DNA of 26,532 nucleotides from Triparma columacea (Eukaryota > Sar > Bolidophyceae > Parmales > Triparmaceae): positions 7,549 to 34,080 of the forward strand of contig BRYA01000507.1 of NCBI GenBank assembly GCA_030267965.1, in the 5' to 3' direction. Positions 17,452-26,532 of the stretch are shown here, one piece after another; position 1 is the first letter of the stretch, and every line of letters begins with the position of its first letter. Under the pieces are notes generated by a model that saw only the letters and a list, made by a program, of their open reading frames with translations, had not been told where the DNA came from and searched no databases. Position numbers and translations under genes: made by a program.

Positions 17452-19258
17452 ATGTCAGTGACAACTCAACTCAGGTGAGGAGATGGAGATGCTGCAGGGG
17501 AAATAAGAAGCGGAGACGAGTGAAGTGCAATCTCTCATTGTTTTCCGGTCCCCTTCGTTCGCTCTTCTCGCAGAAACCTTGTCGCGTCCAACGCTCTTAG
17601 GGAGAGGTGAGAAATGGACAATTAGTTAGAGAGCGTCGCCAAAACCTTGATTCGCGTGTAGCAGATAATCGAACCCGATACTTCCGTTCATAAACATCAT
17701 CAAACCCTTCTGACACAACTGACCCTTACCATCATCGCAGCGCTGGTCAGATGAAGGTCGCTAAGAAGCTCACACGTCTTGGTTCCTACCTTTCCGAGTA
17801 CACCTCCGTCCCCCCTCCCTCCCCAACGTCCCCTCCTCCCTCCTCCCCGCCCCCCCGAATTCCCCGCGGAATCTTCCTGCACGGTTCGGTCGGGTCGGGC
17901 AAGTCTATGATGATGGACATGTTCCACTCAACTCTCCCCCCCTCCTCAAGCCGCCGCACGCACTTCCACGCCTTCATGGAGGACGTGCACAGGAGGATAA
18001 GGAGGATCAAGGAAGCCGAGATAGGGACGGAGAACCGCACGGCAAGGCAAATCATCGAGGATTCGAGGAGCGGAAAATTTAAGGATGCCCCCGACCCAAT
18101 AAGGCAGGTTGGGATGGAGATGGCGGGCGAGACGAGGGTTCTATGCTTCGACGAGTTCCAGGTGAGAGATGGACCAGGAGGTGATTTAAAAGACAGGGCC
18201 TCCTTGTACCGAAAAACGCACAAACCTAACCACCCCACTCCCCACTTACGCACCCCAATAACGCACCAACCCCTTCCGCGACTCGCTTCGCTCGTCGCGC
18301 CGCGCGCTCATTGTTGCAGGTAACTGACGTCGCCGACGCTGTTATATTGACAACCTTGTTCGACACCCTCTTTAGTTCCGGTGTCGTGGTCGTCGCTACC
18401 AGCAACAGGGAGATTGACAGTTTGTACGAGGGAGGTGTGAACGAGGAGTACTTCAAGGGGACGAGGGAGCTGATCAAGAATTACTGCATGGAGGTTAAGA
18501 TTCAGGAGGATACAGACTTTAGAGTGGGGAGGGGGGGAGGGGTTGGTGGGGAGGGGGAGGGGTATTGGTTCAGTGATAGGGGGGAGTTGGAGGATATGGT
18601 GGACTTGGAGGACATGGGAGAGGTGGAGGTGAGGAGTTTTTAAGATGTTGGAGGGAGGAGTGGCGTGCACTGTATAACCGCTTCTCCACTCCTCTCTCGT
18701 TAAGCAAATCCTCACAAAATGCAATTTTCGCCAACACTTCGCTTCCTCCGCGAGCAGCTCTCTCTTCCTTGGGGACGTAAATTCATTTTGGATAGAGGCA
18801 ACTTAGAAAGAAAAACCCTTTTGGTCGATTTCGACACCCTTTGCGACTCGTACGTCGGGTCCGCCGAGTACAGGGCGATTGCTCAGAACTTCTCACACGT
18901 CTACCTTTCCGGTGTTCCCGTAATGACCCTGAAGGACCACGATAAGGCTCGTCGTTTCATAACTTTGATCGACGAGATGTACGAGGGTGGTGTTAGGATG
19001 GCTATACACGCCGAGGGTGGTGTCGGGGTTGGGGATATCATGGGGGAGGGGGGCGAGGCAGAGGAGGAGTGGATAGGCGACGACGACGTGACGGCGCAGG
19101 GTGTGGGGGGGGGAACGAAGTGGCTGGATGTTAGGACGACGGGGGGGAGAATGATGGGGGAACTAGCGAGCGTCAAGGAACTTAGGTGGGCGTTCAAGAG
19201 GGCAGAGAGCAGGATCAGGGAAATGTGTGGAGTGCTTTGGTGGGAAAGGGAGGAATAA
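17452..19258 (+). CDS. AFG1: AFG1/LACE1-type AAA ATPase
   Basis: Exons 17452-17474, 17574-17606, 17741-18161, 18320 to about 18628, and about 18758-19258; roughly 428 residues. The two tiny first exons encode MSVTTQLRNLVASNALRES, matching the AFG1 N-terminus, and all their phases agree. Walker A is GSVGSGKS (67-74), followed by HFHAFMEDVHRRI; Walker B is RVLCFDEFQV (Asp156-Glu157) and continues across the intron as TDVADAVILTTLFDTLF; the sensor region is VVVATSNREIDSLYEGG. The second half (LLVDFDTLCDSYVGSAEYRA … VPVMTLKDHDKARRFITLID EMYEGGV … RIREMCGVLWWE) is the family C-terminus. Eukaryotic AFG1 handles misfolded inner-membrane or respiratory-chain proteins in mitochondria; bacterial ZapE is its homologue. 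The exon 4/5 junction is uncertain: exon 4 otherwise runs to TAA at 18641 and the next frame has its own ATG at 18719. There is no obvious presequence. Confidence 0.88.
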
Positions 19259-19465
19259 TCGCGACGTATTATTTTAAACAAAGCACCACTTATTGGTAGA
19301 TCGCGCCAGTCCTGTCTCCTAACATCAATTAATCGTGTCTTCCAGTTCCTCTGTTCATGTCACGAACTATAAAAAAGAAGTATAATATACATATTTCATC
19401 GTCCAAAAATGTGTTTGTGTGTTCCCAAAATTGTATTCCCTTCCCCTCCCCCCCCCTTCCCCCCT

Positions 19466-20945
19466 TCACTTCCCCCCCGTCCACGCGCTAGTATATTTCC
19501 TAACAAGTCCTCCTCCTCCCCTCCCTCCCCCCCTCCTTCCTTTCACCCAGTCCTCCTCCGTCCACCCAAGTTCGCTTAATACCCTCCAATGAACTTCGTC
19601 CCCCACCACATGTATCCCCCTATACTTCTCAATCACCCCTTTATCCTCCTCCTTGACTTCTCCCCCTTCAGTCATGGCGCTCAGGAGTGCCTTGTACCTA
19701 TCGTCCGTCTGCGCGTTCCTCTTCTCAGTCCACTTCCTTGTGTTTGCCACATGCCCACCCTGGATCCTATGCCGTTGGGCTTTTAGCTTGCTAACTATAT
19801 CCCAGGATAGTGCTGACTGCATGGACTTTTTAAGGGACTTGTTGCAGTCCATGAGTCCCACCAACGAGGCACGGGAGAAGGATAGGACCTTGCTGGGGGT
19901 GGTGGCGAGGACTGTGCCGGAGGTTTTTACGGGACCTGTTACGCGACTACCGGCGTGGAGACCGGCCTCGGCTATGAAGTTACCAGGGGAGAGACTGTAG
20001 GTCTTCTGACCGTCGACCCTACACTCGAACTGGGGGGGGGGGGGGCGGGGGGGAGGGGTTTAGTGGGAACAGGCAACAAGTTTGTGTTTATAGTTGTTGA
20101 AGAGGTTCCGGCAATCTGACGTAGTCGCCCACGGCTACACAGCATGTCGAACCGTTAGCTCCCATGCAACAAGTTTGTGTTTATAGTTGTTGAAGAAGGT
20201 TCCCGCAATCTGACGTAATCGCCGCAGCTACACAGCATGTCGACCCTCCCCCCCCAATCGCCTTGCTTCTCACCTCCCCCTCAACAACGAATGATATTTT
20301 TTCATTCATATCCCCCTGTTCAAAAAGCACTGCCCCATCCTCGTAGCTCTCCAAGGTCCCTATCGACCTTAGCTTTGAGAAGTCAACTCGATCGAAGTCA
20401 GATAGGAAGGACTCGTAGATAAGCACGTCCTCAGCGTCCATGTTCTTAGCTTGGTAACTCTCCTTCATAATCTTCCCAATCATGTAAGAGTTGATCCCTA
20501 TAAACAGCAAATTCCAACGGAACGGTAGCCACAAAACCTTCCCATGAGGGTGGTAGTAAGTGAAGAAAAGCATGGACGTACTCCCCGTAACAGCAATGGA
20601 CCTTAGCGCGAGTTCGTTGCTTGTGGAGTACGATAAGGCAACGAGGACAAAGGATGTGTGACCGAGCACCTCGGCGAGACTTATGTCGAGACTGCGATTG
20701 AAGATACGGAAGGTTGTACGGGACATTAAACGACGTTCGACGGTGGTGAAGAAGGAGGACATGTCGTAGGACATATTGGACTTCTTTGATAGGGTGGATT
20801 TAAAACTTCTGCTGTTATTGGATTGGGTTCTGAGGGAGAGGGTAGCTCTATTAAGGTATCTAGGAGGGGTAAATCTGAAAGCAGTGGTCTGTACATTCTT
20901 TGGCTTGAAAATATTGGAGAGAGGAGAGGAGAGGCCTCGAAGCAT
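19466..20945 (-). CDS. Popeye-domain (cyclic-nucleotide-binding-like) protein, 2 exons
   Basis: Minus-strand exons 20274-20945 and 19466-20029, phase 0, give 411 residues. The N-terminus (MLRGLSSPLSNIFKPKNVQT … RYLNRATLSLRTQ) is basic and Ser/Arg-rich, like a mitochondrial presequence. Then come hydrophobic segments around LGHTSFVLVALSYS, SIAVTGSTSMLFFTYYH and LWLPFRWNLLFIGINSYMIG (95-155), the membrane part of Popeye proteins. The cNMP-binding-fold half follows: YEDGAVLFEQGDMNEKISFV VEGE across the intron to FECRVDGQKTYSLSPGNFIA, then VLATTPSKVLSFSRASLVGL. Animal POPDC proteins bind cAMP in muscle membranes; the algal role is unknown and cAMP binding is not proved here. A positively charged C-terminal extension ends in Gly/Arg repeats. 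Its start faces the Nup54 gene across 747 bp. Confidence 0.87.
20030..20273. repeat. Intron with G run and tandem 78-bp duplication
   Basis: Single intron of the Popeye-domain gene. 20032-20057 is an almost pure G tract (C on the coding strand, acting as the pyrimidine tract). Two copies of a 78-base segment follow, 20073-20150 and 20166-20243, both starting GCAACAAGTTTGTGTTTATA and ending near CACAGCATGTCGA, with a handful of differences. Confidence 0.88.
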
Positions 20946-21692
20946 TGTGAAGGGGAAAAGTTAAGGATAAGGGACGATTGGAGGGATTTTAGTGTATTGG
21001 GTTTGGAGTTAGAGTATTGATAGTGGCGTATGTAGGGTAATGTACTCCAAATGTGTTTAAATGAGATTTTAGGGGCGTTTGTTTGGTAGAGGGACTGGAA
21101 TTTTAATCTCCGAATTTCCCGAGGGTGACGACGATTCCTTTTGGGTGTTTTTTCTTCTTTTGTCTTTTTGTATTCAAATGTTTTTCGAAACCCCAACCCA
21201 TACCGCTAACACATCTTTAGTGAGAGAAACCGTACGGCGTCCATTGGAGATTGCAGCTTTAGTGTATTGTTGAATATATGCTGAATATTGCTATTCATTA
21301 TTACCAAATAGAAGGCAGTAACGTGGCGGCAATTGCTCAACCCCAACCCAATCCCCCAACTCTACCCCTTAACCCTTCCCTTACCCTCCCACAACCTTTA
21401 ATTATTCTCTTTAATTTGTGTGCTCAAAAAACAATATTTTTTGCTCCAAAATAAATCCCAAGCTATCATCCTTCCTCCCACACCCCTTTCACACGCTATA
21501 TTTCAGACTCCATTAATACAACGTGTTAGCACACTGATACCCCTAAACACTCTCAAAAACACAAACTAAGGCTATTTAGGCCCACATTTGAGGCCTCCTG
21601 ACTTCCCCCGATCCCTCCTCTCCTCCTTTTAGTCTCTTTTTAGTCCCTTCTTTTACTCCGTTCTTTACTACATTCCTTCTTTTACTCATACT
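20946..21692. promoter_or_regulatory. Divergent intergenic region, 747 bp
   Basis: It lies between the Popeye-domain start (minus) and the Nup54 start (plus). Long A/T stretches and C-rich runs such as CCCCTTAACCCTTCCCTTAC (21365) are present. Minus-strand open frames in 20726-21196 start at TTG and lack family features. It must include both promoters, but no box is clear enough to mark. Confidence 0.5.
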
Positions 21693-23501
21693 ATGACGTT
21701 CTCATTCTCATCACCTACACCAACAGCCTCAAATGCTCCCGCTGCTTCTGCCTTTGGTGGATTTGGAACCCCAGCAGCCGCACCAGCTCCAACATCAGCC
21801 TTTGGGGGGTTTGGAACCCCCGCAGCTGCCCCAGCCCCTGCCTCATCTTTCGGTGGTTTTGGTACCCCTGCCGCTGCCCCAGCTCCAGCTCAAGCGTCAG
21901 CCTTTGGTGGTTTCGGTACCCCCGCTTCCGCCCCTGCCCCTGCCTCAGCGTTCGGTGGTTTCGGTACCCCCGCAGCAGCCCCAGCTCCAGCCTCAGCTTT
22001 CGGTGGTTTCGGTACTCCCGCTGCCGCCCCTACCTCAGCATTTGGTGGCTTCGGTGCATCCGCCCAAGCCCCTGCCCCTGCAGCGGGGTTCGGGGGTTTC
22101 GGGAGCCCAGCACCTGTGGGTGGGGCGTTTGGAACTCAAGCTAAACCACAGCAACAGGCTAGGTGAGACATCCCCCCCCCCCTTTTCAATTTGAGGACAT
22201 TTGTAAATACGCTAACGCACCCTTCCCCACCAACTTAAACACCGCAGCATGTTTGGTGTCCCGAATTCCATGACCTCACAGACACCTCAGCAGCAGCAGG
22301 ACTCCCGGGAGGCTCAGGTGAGAATGATGACGACCATCGAAATTAACATGAGGTCGTGAACCCGTTGAATCGACACCCATTTTCCGCACACTTCCTCATC
22401 TCAAGCTGCCCCCCCTTCCAACTCTCCTCCCTCCCCCCCCACAGCTCGCCGCCCTGAAGTTAGAGACGTCTCTCCAGAAGATAACCGCTTCCTACAACCC
22501 TCACGATCCCCAATGTCGTCTCCAGCATCTCTTCTACAACAAAGTGGACCCCGCCCAACGCCACCTCTACACCCGCCCAAACCACGTATCAGCGCAAGCG
22601 TGGGAGACAGCGGAAGAAAGGAACCCGGATGGGGAGAATTACGTACCGGCACCGGTTGTGGGGGTTGAGGCATTGCAGAAAAGAGTTGTGCAACAACAGG
22701 TGAGAAGGGGGGAGGGGGGGGGGGGAGGGGACACACCTTAATACACGGAAGCTAACCCACTCCACACCCCTCTACCCCCTCACCCCCCCTCCACCCCCCC
22801 CTCACCCCCCCTCCACCCCCCCCACCCCCCCCACACCCCCTACACCCCCCTTGCACGCAGCTGGAAGTGAAGAAGCTGAAGGAGTACATGGACAGCCTCC
22901 GTCAGGCCGCTGCCGCCCTCGGCAGCAAGGTCCGACGTTCCGAGGAGATGGTCCTCGACGTAACCCGTTCCTCCTCCGTCCTCTCCCAGCGCCTCCTCCA
23001 GGCCATGCGCAAGGTCGAGGTCCTAAGGTGCCTGGGACTACCACTACAACAGGGGGAGCTTGAATTCAGGAGCAGGGTTAATGAACTTAACAGGAACCTA
23101 GACAAACCGACGGCGACACTAGGGGACGTTAAAAGGACAGCGGAGGCGTACAAACTTATCAGGGGACAGGGGGGGGAGGGACAACAGAAGCTAGGTGAGT
23201 GAAGTGGGGGGGAGCAAAAGGGGGGGGGGAAGGGACGACCGTCGTCAAGGTCAGAGAATAAACTTTTTTGACAGCTGGAAGTAGGACGCCAGGCAGAAAG
23301 TGCAAGATTTCCACACTAACGCGTCCCGCCCCCCCCTTCCTTCCAGCCCCGGACGACCTTACTGTGCTTTTGAAGATCCTCGGGGAGCAGCAGAACGGGA
23401 TCAACCACCTCACGGCACTCGTAAAGAAGGACGCGAAGGAGCTTGAGATTATCAGGAGCGTTGACGCGGAGGAGAAGGCGGCAAGGCAAATCGCAGGGTG
23501 A
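21693..23501 (+). CDS. NUP54: FG nucleoporin Nup54, 5 exons
   Basis: Exons 21693-22162, 22248-22317, 22445-22699, 22861-23194 and 23347-23501 give 427 residues with all phases consistent. Residues about 20-150 are the FG domain: eight modules of Phe-Gly-Gly-Phe-Gly-Thr-Pro followed by Ala-Pro-rich spacers. This is the permeability-barrier part of the nuclear pore central channel. The structured part follows: ASYNPHDPQCRLQHLFYNKV, AWETAEERNPDGENYVPAPV and VVGVEALQKRVVQQQ form the Nup54 alpha/beta region. Exon 4 begins a coiled coil (LEVKKLKEYMDSLRQAAAAL … RNLDKPTATLGDVKRTAEAY), and exon 5 gives APDDLTVLLKILGEQQNGIN HLTALVKKDAKELEIIRS, the conserved C-terminal helix. In the pore it partners Nup62 and Nup58. 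It is shorter than animal Nup54 (about 500 residues), with the difference mainly outside the conserved end. Confidence 0.96.
22735..22860. repeat. C-rich intronic tract
   Basis: Third intron of Nup54 (22700-22860) opens with a G-rich run (22705-22730) and closes with about 90 bases of (CA/CTCCA)CCCCCC units. The C-rich half is the pyrimidine tract before the acceptor GCACGCAG; the complementary G-rich half at the donor end could pair with it. Confidence 0.8.
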
Positions 23502-24021
23502 AGGAAGGGGGGGAAAGTTGAGGGGGAAGGAGGGAGAGATATAAAGATGATAGATCAAACCCCCCCACCCAAAAAAAAAAATACAAGGTATGGAGGAGAT
23601 TAAAAGGGAGGGAACGAATAATAACATTATCTTTTATGTTTTTGGGATCTTCCTATAATACCAAAACACCATCTATCTGGCGCAATAATAATAATTCGGT
23701 GGCGAAACCTGAGAGTGTTTTTTGAGCCGTTTTTAAACTGTTGCTGCTGCAGGTGAGAACCATACGGACTACAGGAGAGGCTGGTCGGGCTGTCTCTCAT
23801 TTCTTCGTAAGAAATGATTTCAATTGCGCGTTTTGGTGTTTTAAAAGGGTCATGAGAGCTTGCTGAGAGCTAGCAATCTCGAGAACCTGTCTGAAAATGT
23901 CAGAATTTTGCCTCCCTTTGAAAGCATTAGACAATCTGGAGGACGTCAGGTCTGAAAGTAACACAGGGGATGAGTTGAGATTGGTTGGACGACGTAACCC
24001 TAGCCCTAGCCAAGAAGTCTC
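23502..24021. other. Intergenic stretch with a possible short upstream frame
   Basis: It holds the 3' flank of Nup54 and the 5' flank of the micro-exon gene. A 42-codon frame from ATG 23897 to TGA 24025 reads MSEFCLPLKALDNLEDVRSE … GRRNPSPSQEVS. It is compositionally like the next gene (compare its Leu-Pro-Ser-Gln motifs), and its stop overlaps the ATG at 24022 in another frame. It could be an upstream exon whose donor I could not find, or an upstream ORF. CTGCTGCTGCAG/GTGAGAACC at 23742-23762 also looks like a donor without a recognisable exon. Confidence 0.35.
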
Positions 24022-26473
24022 ATGAAGGCTGTTAGTCGAAGTTCGGGATTACCTAATAATAGGGGCGATATTCTATACACACGCGAAGGGAAGCTATCGA
24101 CACCTAACAACAATACCGGCTCGGGGGTGGACGCCCTATTTTTAGTGAGAACTATTATGGTCGACATGTTGGCTCACACTTTCACCCCGTACCCCATCTC
24201 TATCCTCATCCGCAGATTAAGTTCACAAGCAAGGAAAAGGGTTTGAAGGCGATATGAGTAGTAACGCTCCTGTTAGGAGTGAAGAAGGAGAAAGCGGTCA
24301 TGGCATCCCAACAGAACCCATGCGCTTGACCATCTCAAGACAGGTGCTCGAGAGGACTTCAACAACCGGAGAAGGTGAGATGGCTGGGAGGTTGAGGGCG
24401 ATGAACTAGAGGAGGGGGATAAGGGGGCGAGAGGTGGGGGGGATGGGGTGGGCGAGAGGCTAGGGGGATGGGTCTGGGCGAGGGGTTGGGGGGGGGAGTC
24501 TTGGCGAGAGGTGGAGGGAGACGACTCGAAGTGGGACATAATCTCAGCCGACTCAATCCGCATTAATATATCTCCATCCACTGTTTTCTCACTCAGCACT
24601 TCCTAACGCACCGTCACGGATGCAATCACGCTTACCATCACAGCAGGGCCTCGAGGCGGTTATCATACTCAAGTATTACCTCATGAGGGATCTCTCTCTG
24701 AAGGTGACGGAGTCTTGCTGCCGTCGCAGGTCGCCAGTACAAGCGAGGGCATGAAATTAAACACGTCAAGTGAGGAGACTGCGCTCGACATTAAAGCTGA
24801 GGGACTTAAAAGAGGTAAGATAAGGGTAGATGGGGGTTTAAGGGGGGAGGTAGACGATAAGGGGGGTTCAGCAGCGAGCGGAGTTTGTGTGACTGCAGAG
24901 GCTCGTCAAATATCATTTCACTATATGTGTCAACCCCACCAACACGTATATCTTCATAAACAAACGCCCACGCTTACGTTCACAGCGACGCCTCGAAAGG
25001 GCGCTCACTCTCTGGTAGGAGAGGATCCCCTTGATAAGATGGGGGGAACTTCGCTGCCGTCACAGATTGAGAATTCAAGTGACGATTTGGAAGAGGTGAG
25101 GAGATGAGATGAGGAGAGAAGTGATGGGCTGAAAACGTTAAGGAATGCGAGGGAGAAAATACGCAGGAGTCTTTGATTCTGTATAAGATGCATCTTAAGC
25201 CTCACGCACTGCCGTTGCGATACTAACTCTGCGTAAAACCCCATTCTTTCACAACTCTCCATGCCTGTCACAGGTAAGAATGGAAAAGGAGTAAAAGAGA
25301 TGCCGCACGTTGCAAGCCACGCCCATGCACGGAATGATTTTGTCTCTAAATATAATCTCGCCTCCCCTACGGTCGACATTACCATTCCTAACTTACCAAC
25401 GTCTTTGCTTTCGCGATTTGCTTCGCTCCTCACAGGAAAAGGATACAGAAAATGAATCCCGAGGAGGGAGAGAAGAGCGTGTGGAGGAGACTCATATACT
25501 TCAGGTTGACGCCCTGATGTCCGATAACTACCATTCAGTACCCGATCTAGGCCATGAGAGGCAAGTTACTCCGTCTTCGTCAATTGAAAGACCTCGTGGG
25601 GACGCTGAACGAGGTGAGTTCGTGTCAGGGGGTTGTCGAGTTGGAGTCCATTGATGTGCTATAGGGAAACGAGGACGATATGTAGGAACACGCGTGGAAA
25701 TATTTTCATTTTGACTAACAAACACCATAATCGCCATTACCGCAGACTCTGAAAATGGTCATGAGGACGCCGGACGAGGTGAGTTGCGCGTTGAGAGCCG
25801 GAAGAGAGAAAGGACAATTTAATACTCTAGGAGAATGCGGGAGAATTGCGGGAGGACGCGTTGAAGCTTTGTATTTTTTGCTCACTTTTGCAATGTGTTG
25901 TGTTGTCCCCTTCACAGTCTCTAAATCTAAAAGCTCTCTCGAGGACGCTGGACGAGACCAAGGTAAGTTCGTTTCAGGGGGTTGTAGGGGTGAAGACCCT
26001 TGTAGTTTTCTTCACCGCCTGCGTGCGGAACGCGCGGAGCCGTTCGCGGAGGGCCTGGCCCTCGGCGTCATTTTCGACGGGCGGCGGCCGCGGCACACAC
26101 GCACGCGCGCCAGTCTGCAACGACCGCATGGGATCCGTCTCAGGGCGACCGCGTGGGTTCCATTTGCGGCGACCACATGGGGCGCTTCTGTGGCGACCGC
26201 ATGGGTTCCGTCTGCGGCGACCGCATGGGGCGCTTCTGCGGCGACCGCATGGGTTCCGTCTCCAGCGACCGCACGGGTTCCGTCTCCGGCGACCGCATGG
26301 CTTCCGTCTCCGGCGACCGCATGGCTTCTGTCTACGGCGACCGCATGGGGCGCTTGATATGCTACACAGAAACGAGGAGCACGCGTTGAAATCTCTTCAT
26401 GTTGACTAACATAACAAACACCATAATCGCCATACCGCAGACTCTGAAAATGGTCATGATGACGCGGGACGAG
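24022..26473 (+). CDS. Disordered protein built from duplicated micro-exons (3' incomplete)
   Basis: Proposed exons: 24022-24144, 24230-24374, 24644-24814, 24986-25095, 25436-25613, 25746-25778, 25918-25962 and 26441-26473. All have GTGAG/GTAAG donors and consistent phases, giving about 279 residues before the window ends. The start could instead be ATG 24254 inside exon 2. The protein is low in hydrophobics and rich in Ser, Glu, Gly and Asp, with no domain recognised. Exons 3 and 4 share a plan (Ala-x-Pro-Arg-x-Gly-x-His … Leu-Pro-Ser-Gln … Ser-Ser-x-Glu/Asp), with similar acceptor flanks. Exons 6 and 8 (33 nt) are near-identical and encode DSENGHEDAGRG and DSENGHDDAGRG; exon 7 (45 nt) gives SKSKSSLEDAGRDQG. 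All three are phase 1 at both ends, so they can be skipped or multiplied without a frame change. A strongly expressed transcript would be needed to confirm. Confidence 0.6.
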
Positions 26474-26532
26474 GTGAGTTGTGCGTTGAGAGCTGGAAAA
26501 GAAAAACACATTTTAATACTCTAGGGGAGAGC
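25601..26532 (+). repeat. Tandem duplication of a two-exon unit
   Basis: Unit 1 starts near 25601 (GACGCTGAACGAGGTGAGTTCGTG…) and unit 2 near 25944 (GACGCTGGACGAG…GTAAGTTCGTTTC…). Both then contain TCAGGGGGTTGT, later GAAACGAGG…CACGCGT(G/T)GAAAT, ACTAACA…CACCATAATCGCCAT, the 33-nt exon, and GTGAGTTG(C/T)GCGTTGAGAGC, continuing to TTTAATACTCTAGG at the window edge. The two copies of the 33-nt exon differ at two positions. Unit 2 carries an extra insert of roughly 350 bases (about 26000-26352). Confidence 0.85.
26121..26361. repeat. 24-bp GC-rich minisatellite, 10 copies
   Basis: Ten tandem copies of a unit close to CGACCGCATGGG(T/G)TCCGTCT followed by CCGG start at 26121, 26146, 26170, 26194, 26218, 26242, 26266, 26290, 26314 and 26338. 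Copies alternate between a TTCCGTCT and a GCGCTTCT middle. Since 24 is a multiple of three and the unit lacks stops, several frames on both strands stay open through it. It lies in the intron between the last two micro-exons. The preceding 26029-26120 is also unusually GC-rich (CGGGCGGCGGCCGCGGCACA), so the whole block looks like an insertion into the duplicated intron. Confidence 0.92.

Noticed and set aside
20726..21196. Minus-strand frame upstream of the Popeye-domain gene
   Set aside because: Starts at TTG, is Lys/Arg- then Ser/Pro-biased without family features, and overlaps the Popeye exon in another frame.
21340..21400. Telomere-like CCCCTTAACCC words
   Set aside because: Only scattered, irregular copies within a generally C-rich promoter region; no regular tandem array.
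21733..22194. Second long frame across the FG-repeat DNA of Nup54
   Set aside because: It is a Pro/Leu/Val-rich shadow caused by the regular repeat; it begins at a non-ATG codon and ends without a partner exon.
25261..25455. Possible extra exon beginning MPVTGKNGKGVKEM
   Set aside because: The preceding exon ends in phase 0, while this stretch needs phase 1 after its CACAG acceptor, and the next exon at 25436 joins directly in phase; kept only as a possible alternative exon.
26012..26509. Minus-strand and alternate plus-strand frames across the 24-bp minisatellite
   Set aside because: A stop-free unit with a period divisible by three keeps several frames open at once; there is no start or splice context that favours one of them.

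Overview
This window is nuclear DNA from a eukaryote with a compact, intron-rich genome, most likely a photosynthetic stramenopile (heterokont alga). The support is as follows. Nearly every gene is split by short introns (about 70 to 480 nt) with matching phases, and the 5' splice sites are strongly biased to GTGAG. Two proteins (start at 15707 minus and at 6314 plus) carry a signal peptide followed by a Ser-Ser-(Ala)-Phe junction, the style of plastid targeting used with secondary red plastids. Several others look mitochondrial. Species cannot be named from the sequence. No tRNA, rRNA, CRISPR or bacterial-type feature was seen. Many open frames in a raw translation start at TTG or GTG or are antisense shadows; here starts are ATG and exons were joined by splice signals and reading phase.

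Layout. 1-659 is the 3' part of an unrecognised plus-strand gene. 834-2477 (minus) is an MLO-like multi-pass membrane protein. 2663-3474 (plus, 2 exons) is a small mitochondrial-type protein whose 3' end is tandemly duplicated. 3652-5451 (minus, 2 exons) is a large acidic protein with a degenerate EF-hand-like end. 5452-6313 is a repeat-rich stretch with GGACC/GGTCC inverted motifs and possible further exons. 6314-7351 (plus) is a mitochondrial-carrier-family protein with a plastid-like leader. 7404-8568 (minus, 3 exons) is a TylF-type O-methyltransferase. 8780-10090 (plus, 3 exons) is a phytanoyl-CoA dioxygenase family enzyme. 10138-12765 (minus, 6 exons) is a non-canonical poly(A)/uridylyl transferase. 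12814-14512 (plus, 4 exons) is a VAT-1-like quinone oxidoreductase. 14702-15707 (minus, 3 exons) is a plastid DUF3110 protein. 16137-16921 (minus, 2 exons) is a secreted cysteine-containing protein. 17096-17433 (plus, 2 exons) is a 76-residue single-span membrane protein. 17452-19258 (plus, about 5 exons) is the AFG1/LACE1-type AAA ATPase. 19466-20945 (minus, 2 exons) is a Popeye-domain protein. 21693-23501 (plus, 5 exons) is nucleoporin Nup54. 24022 to beyond the end (plus, at least 8 exons) is a disordered protein built partly from duplicated tiny exons.

The genes do not form a pathway or operon. They are unrelated housekeeping and organelle genes packed head-to-head and tail-to-tail, with as little as 48 bp between divergent start codons (12765/12814) and 47 bp between convergent stops (10090/10138). 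The least ordinary part is the last 2.5 kb. There, phase-1 micro-exons of 33 and 45 nt and their flanking introns are tandemly duplicated, and one duplicated intron has gained a GC-rich insert carrying a 24-bp minisatellite.
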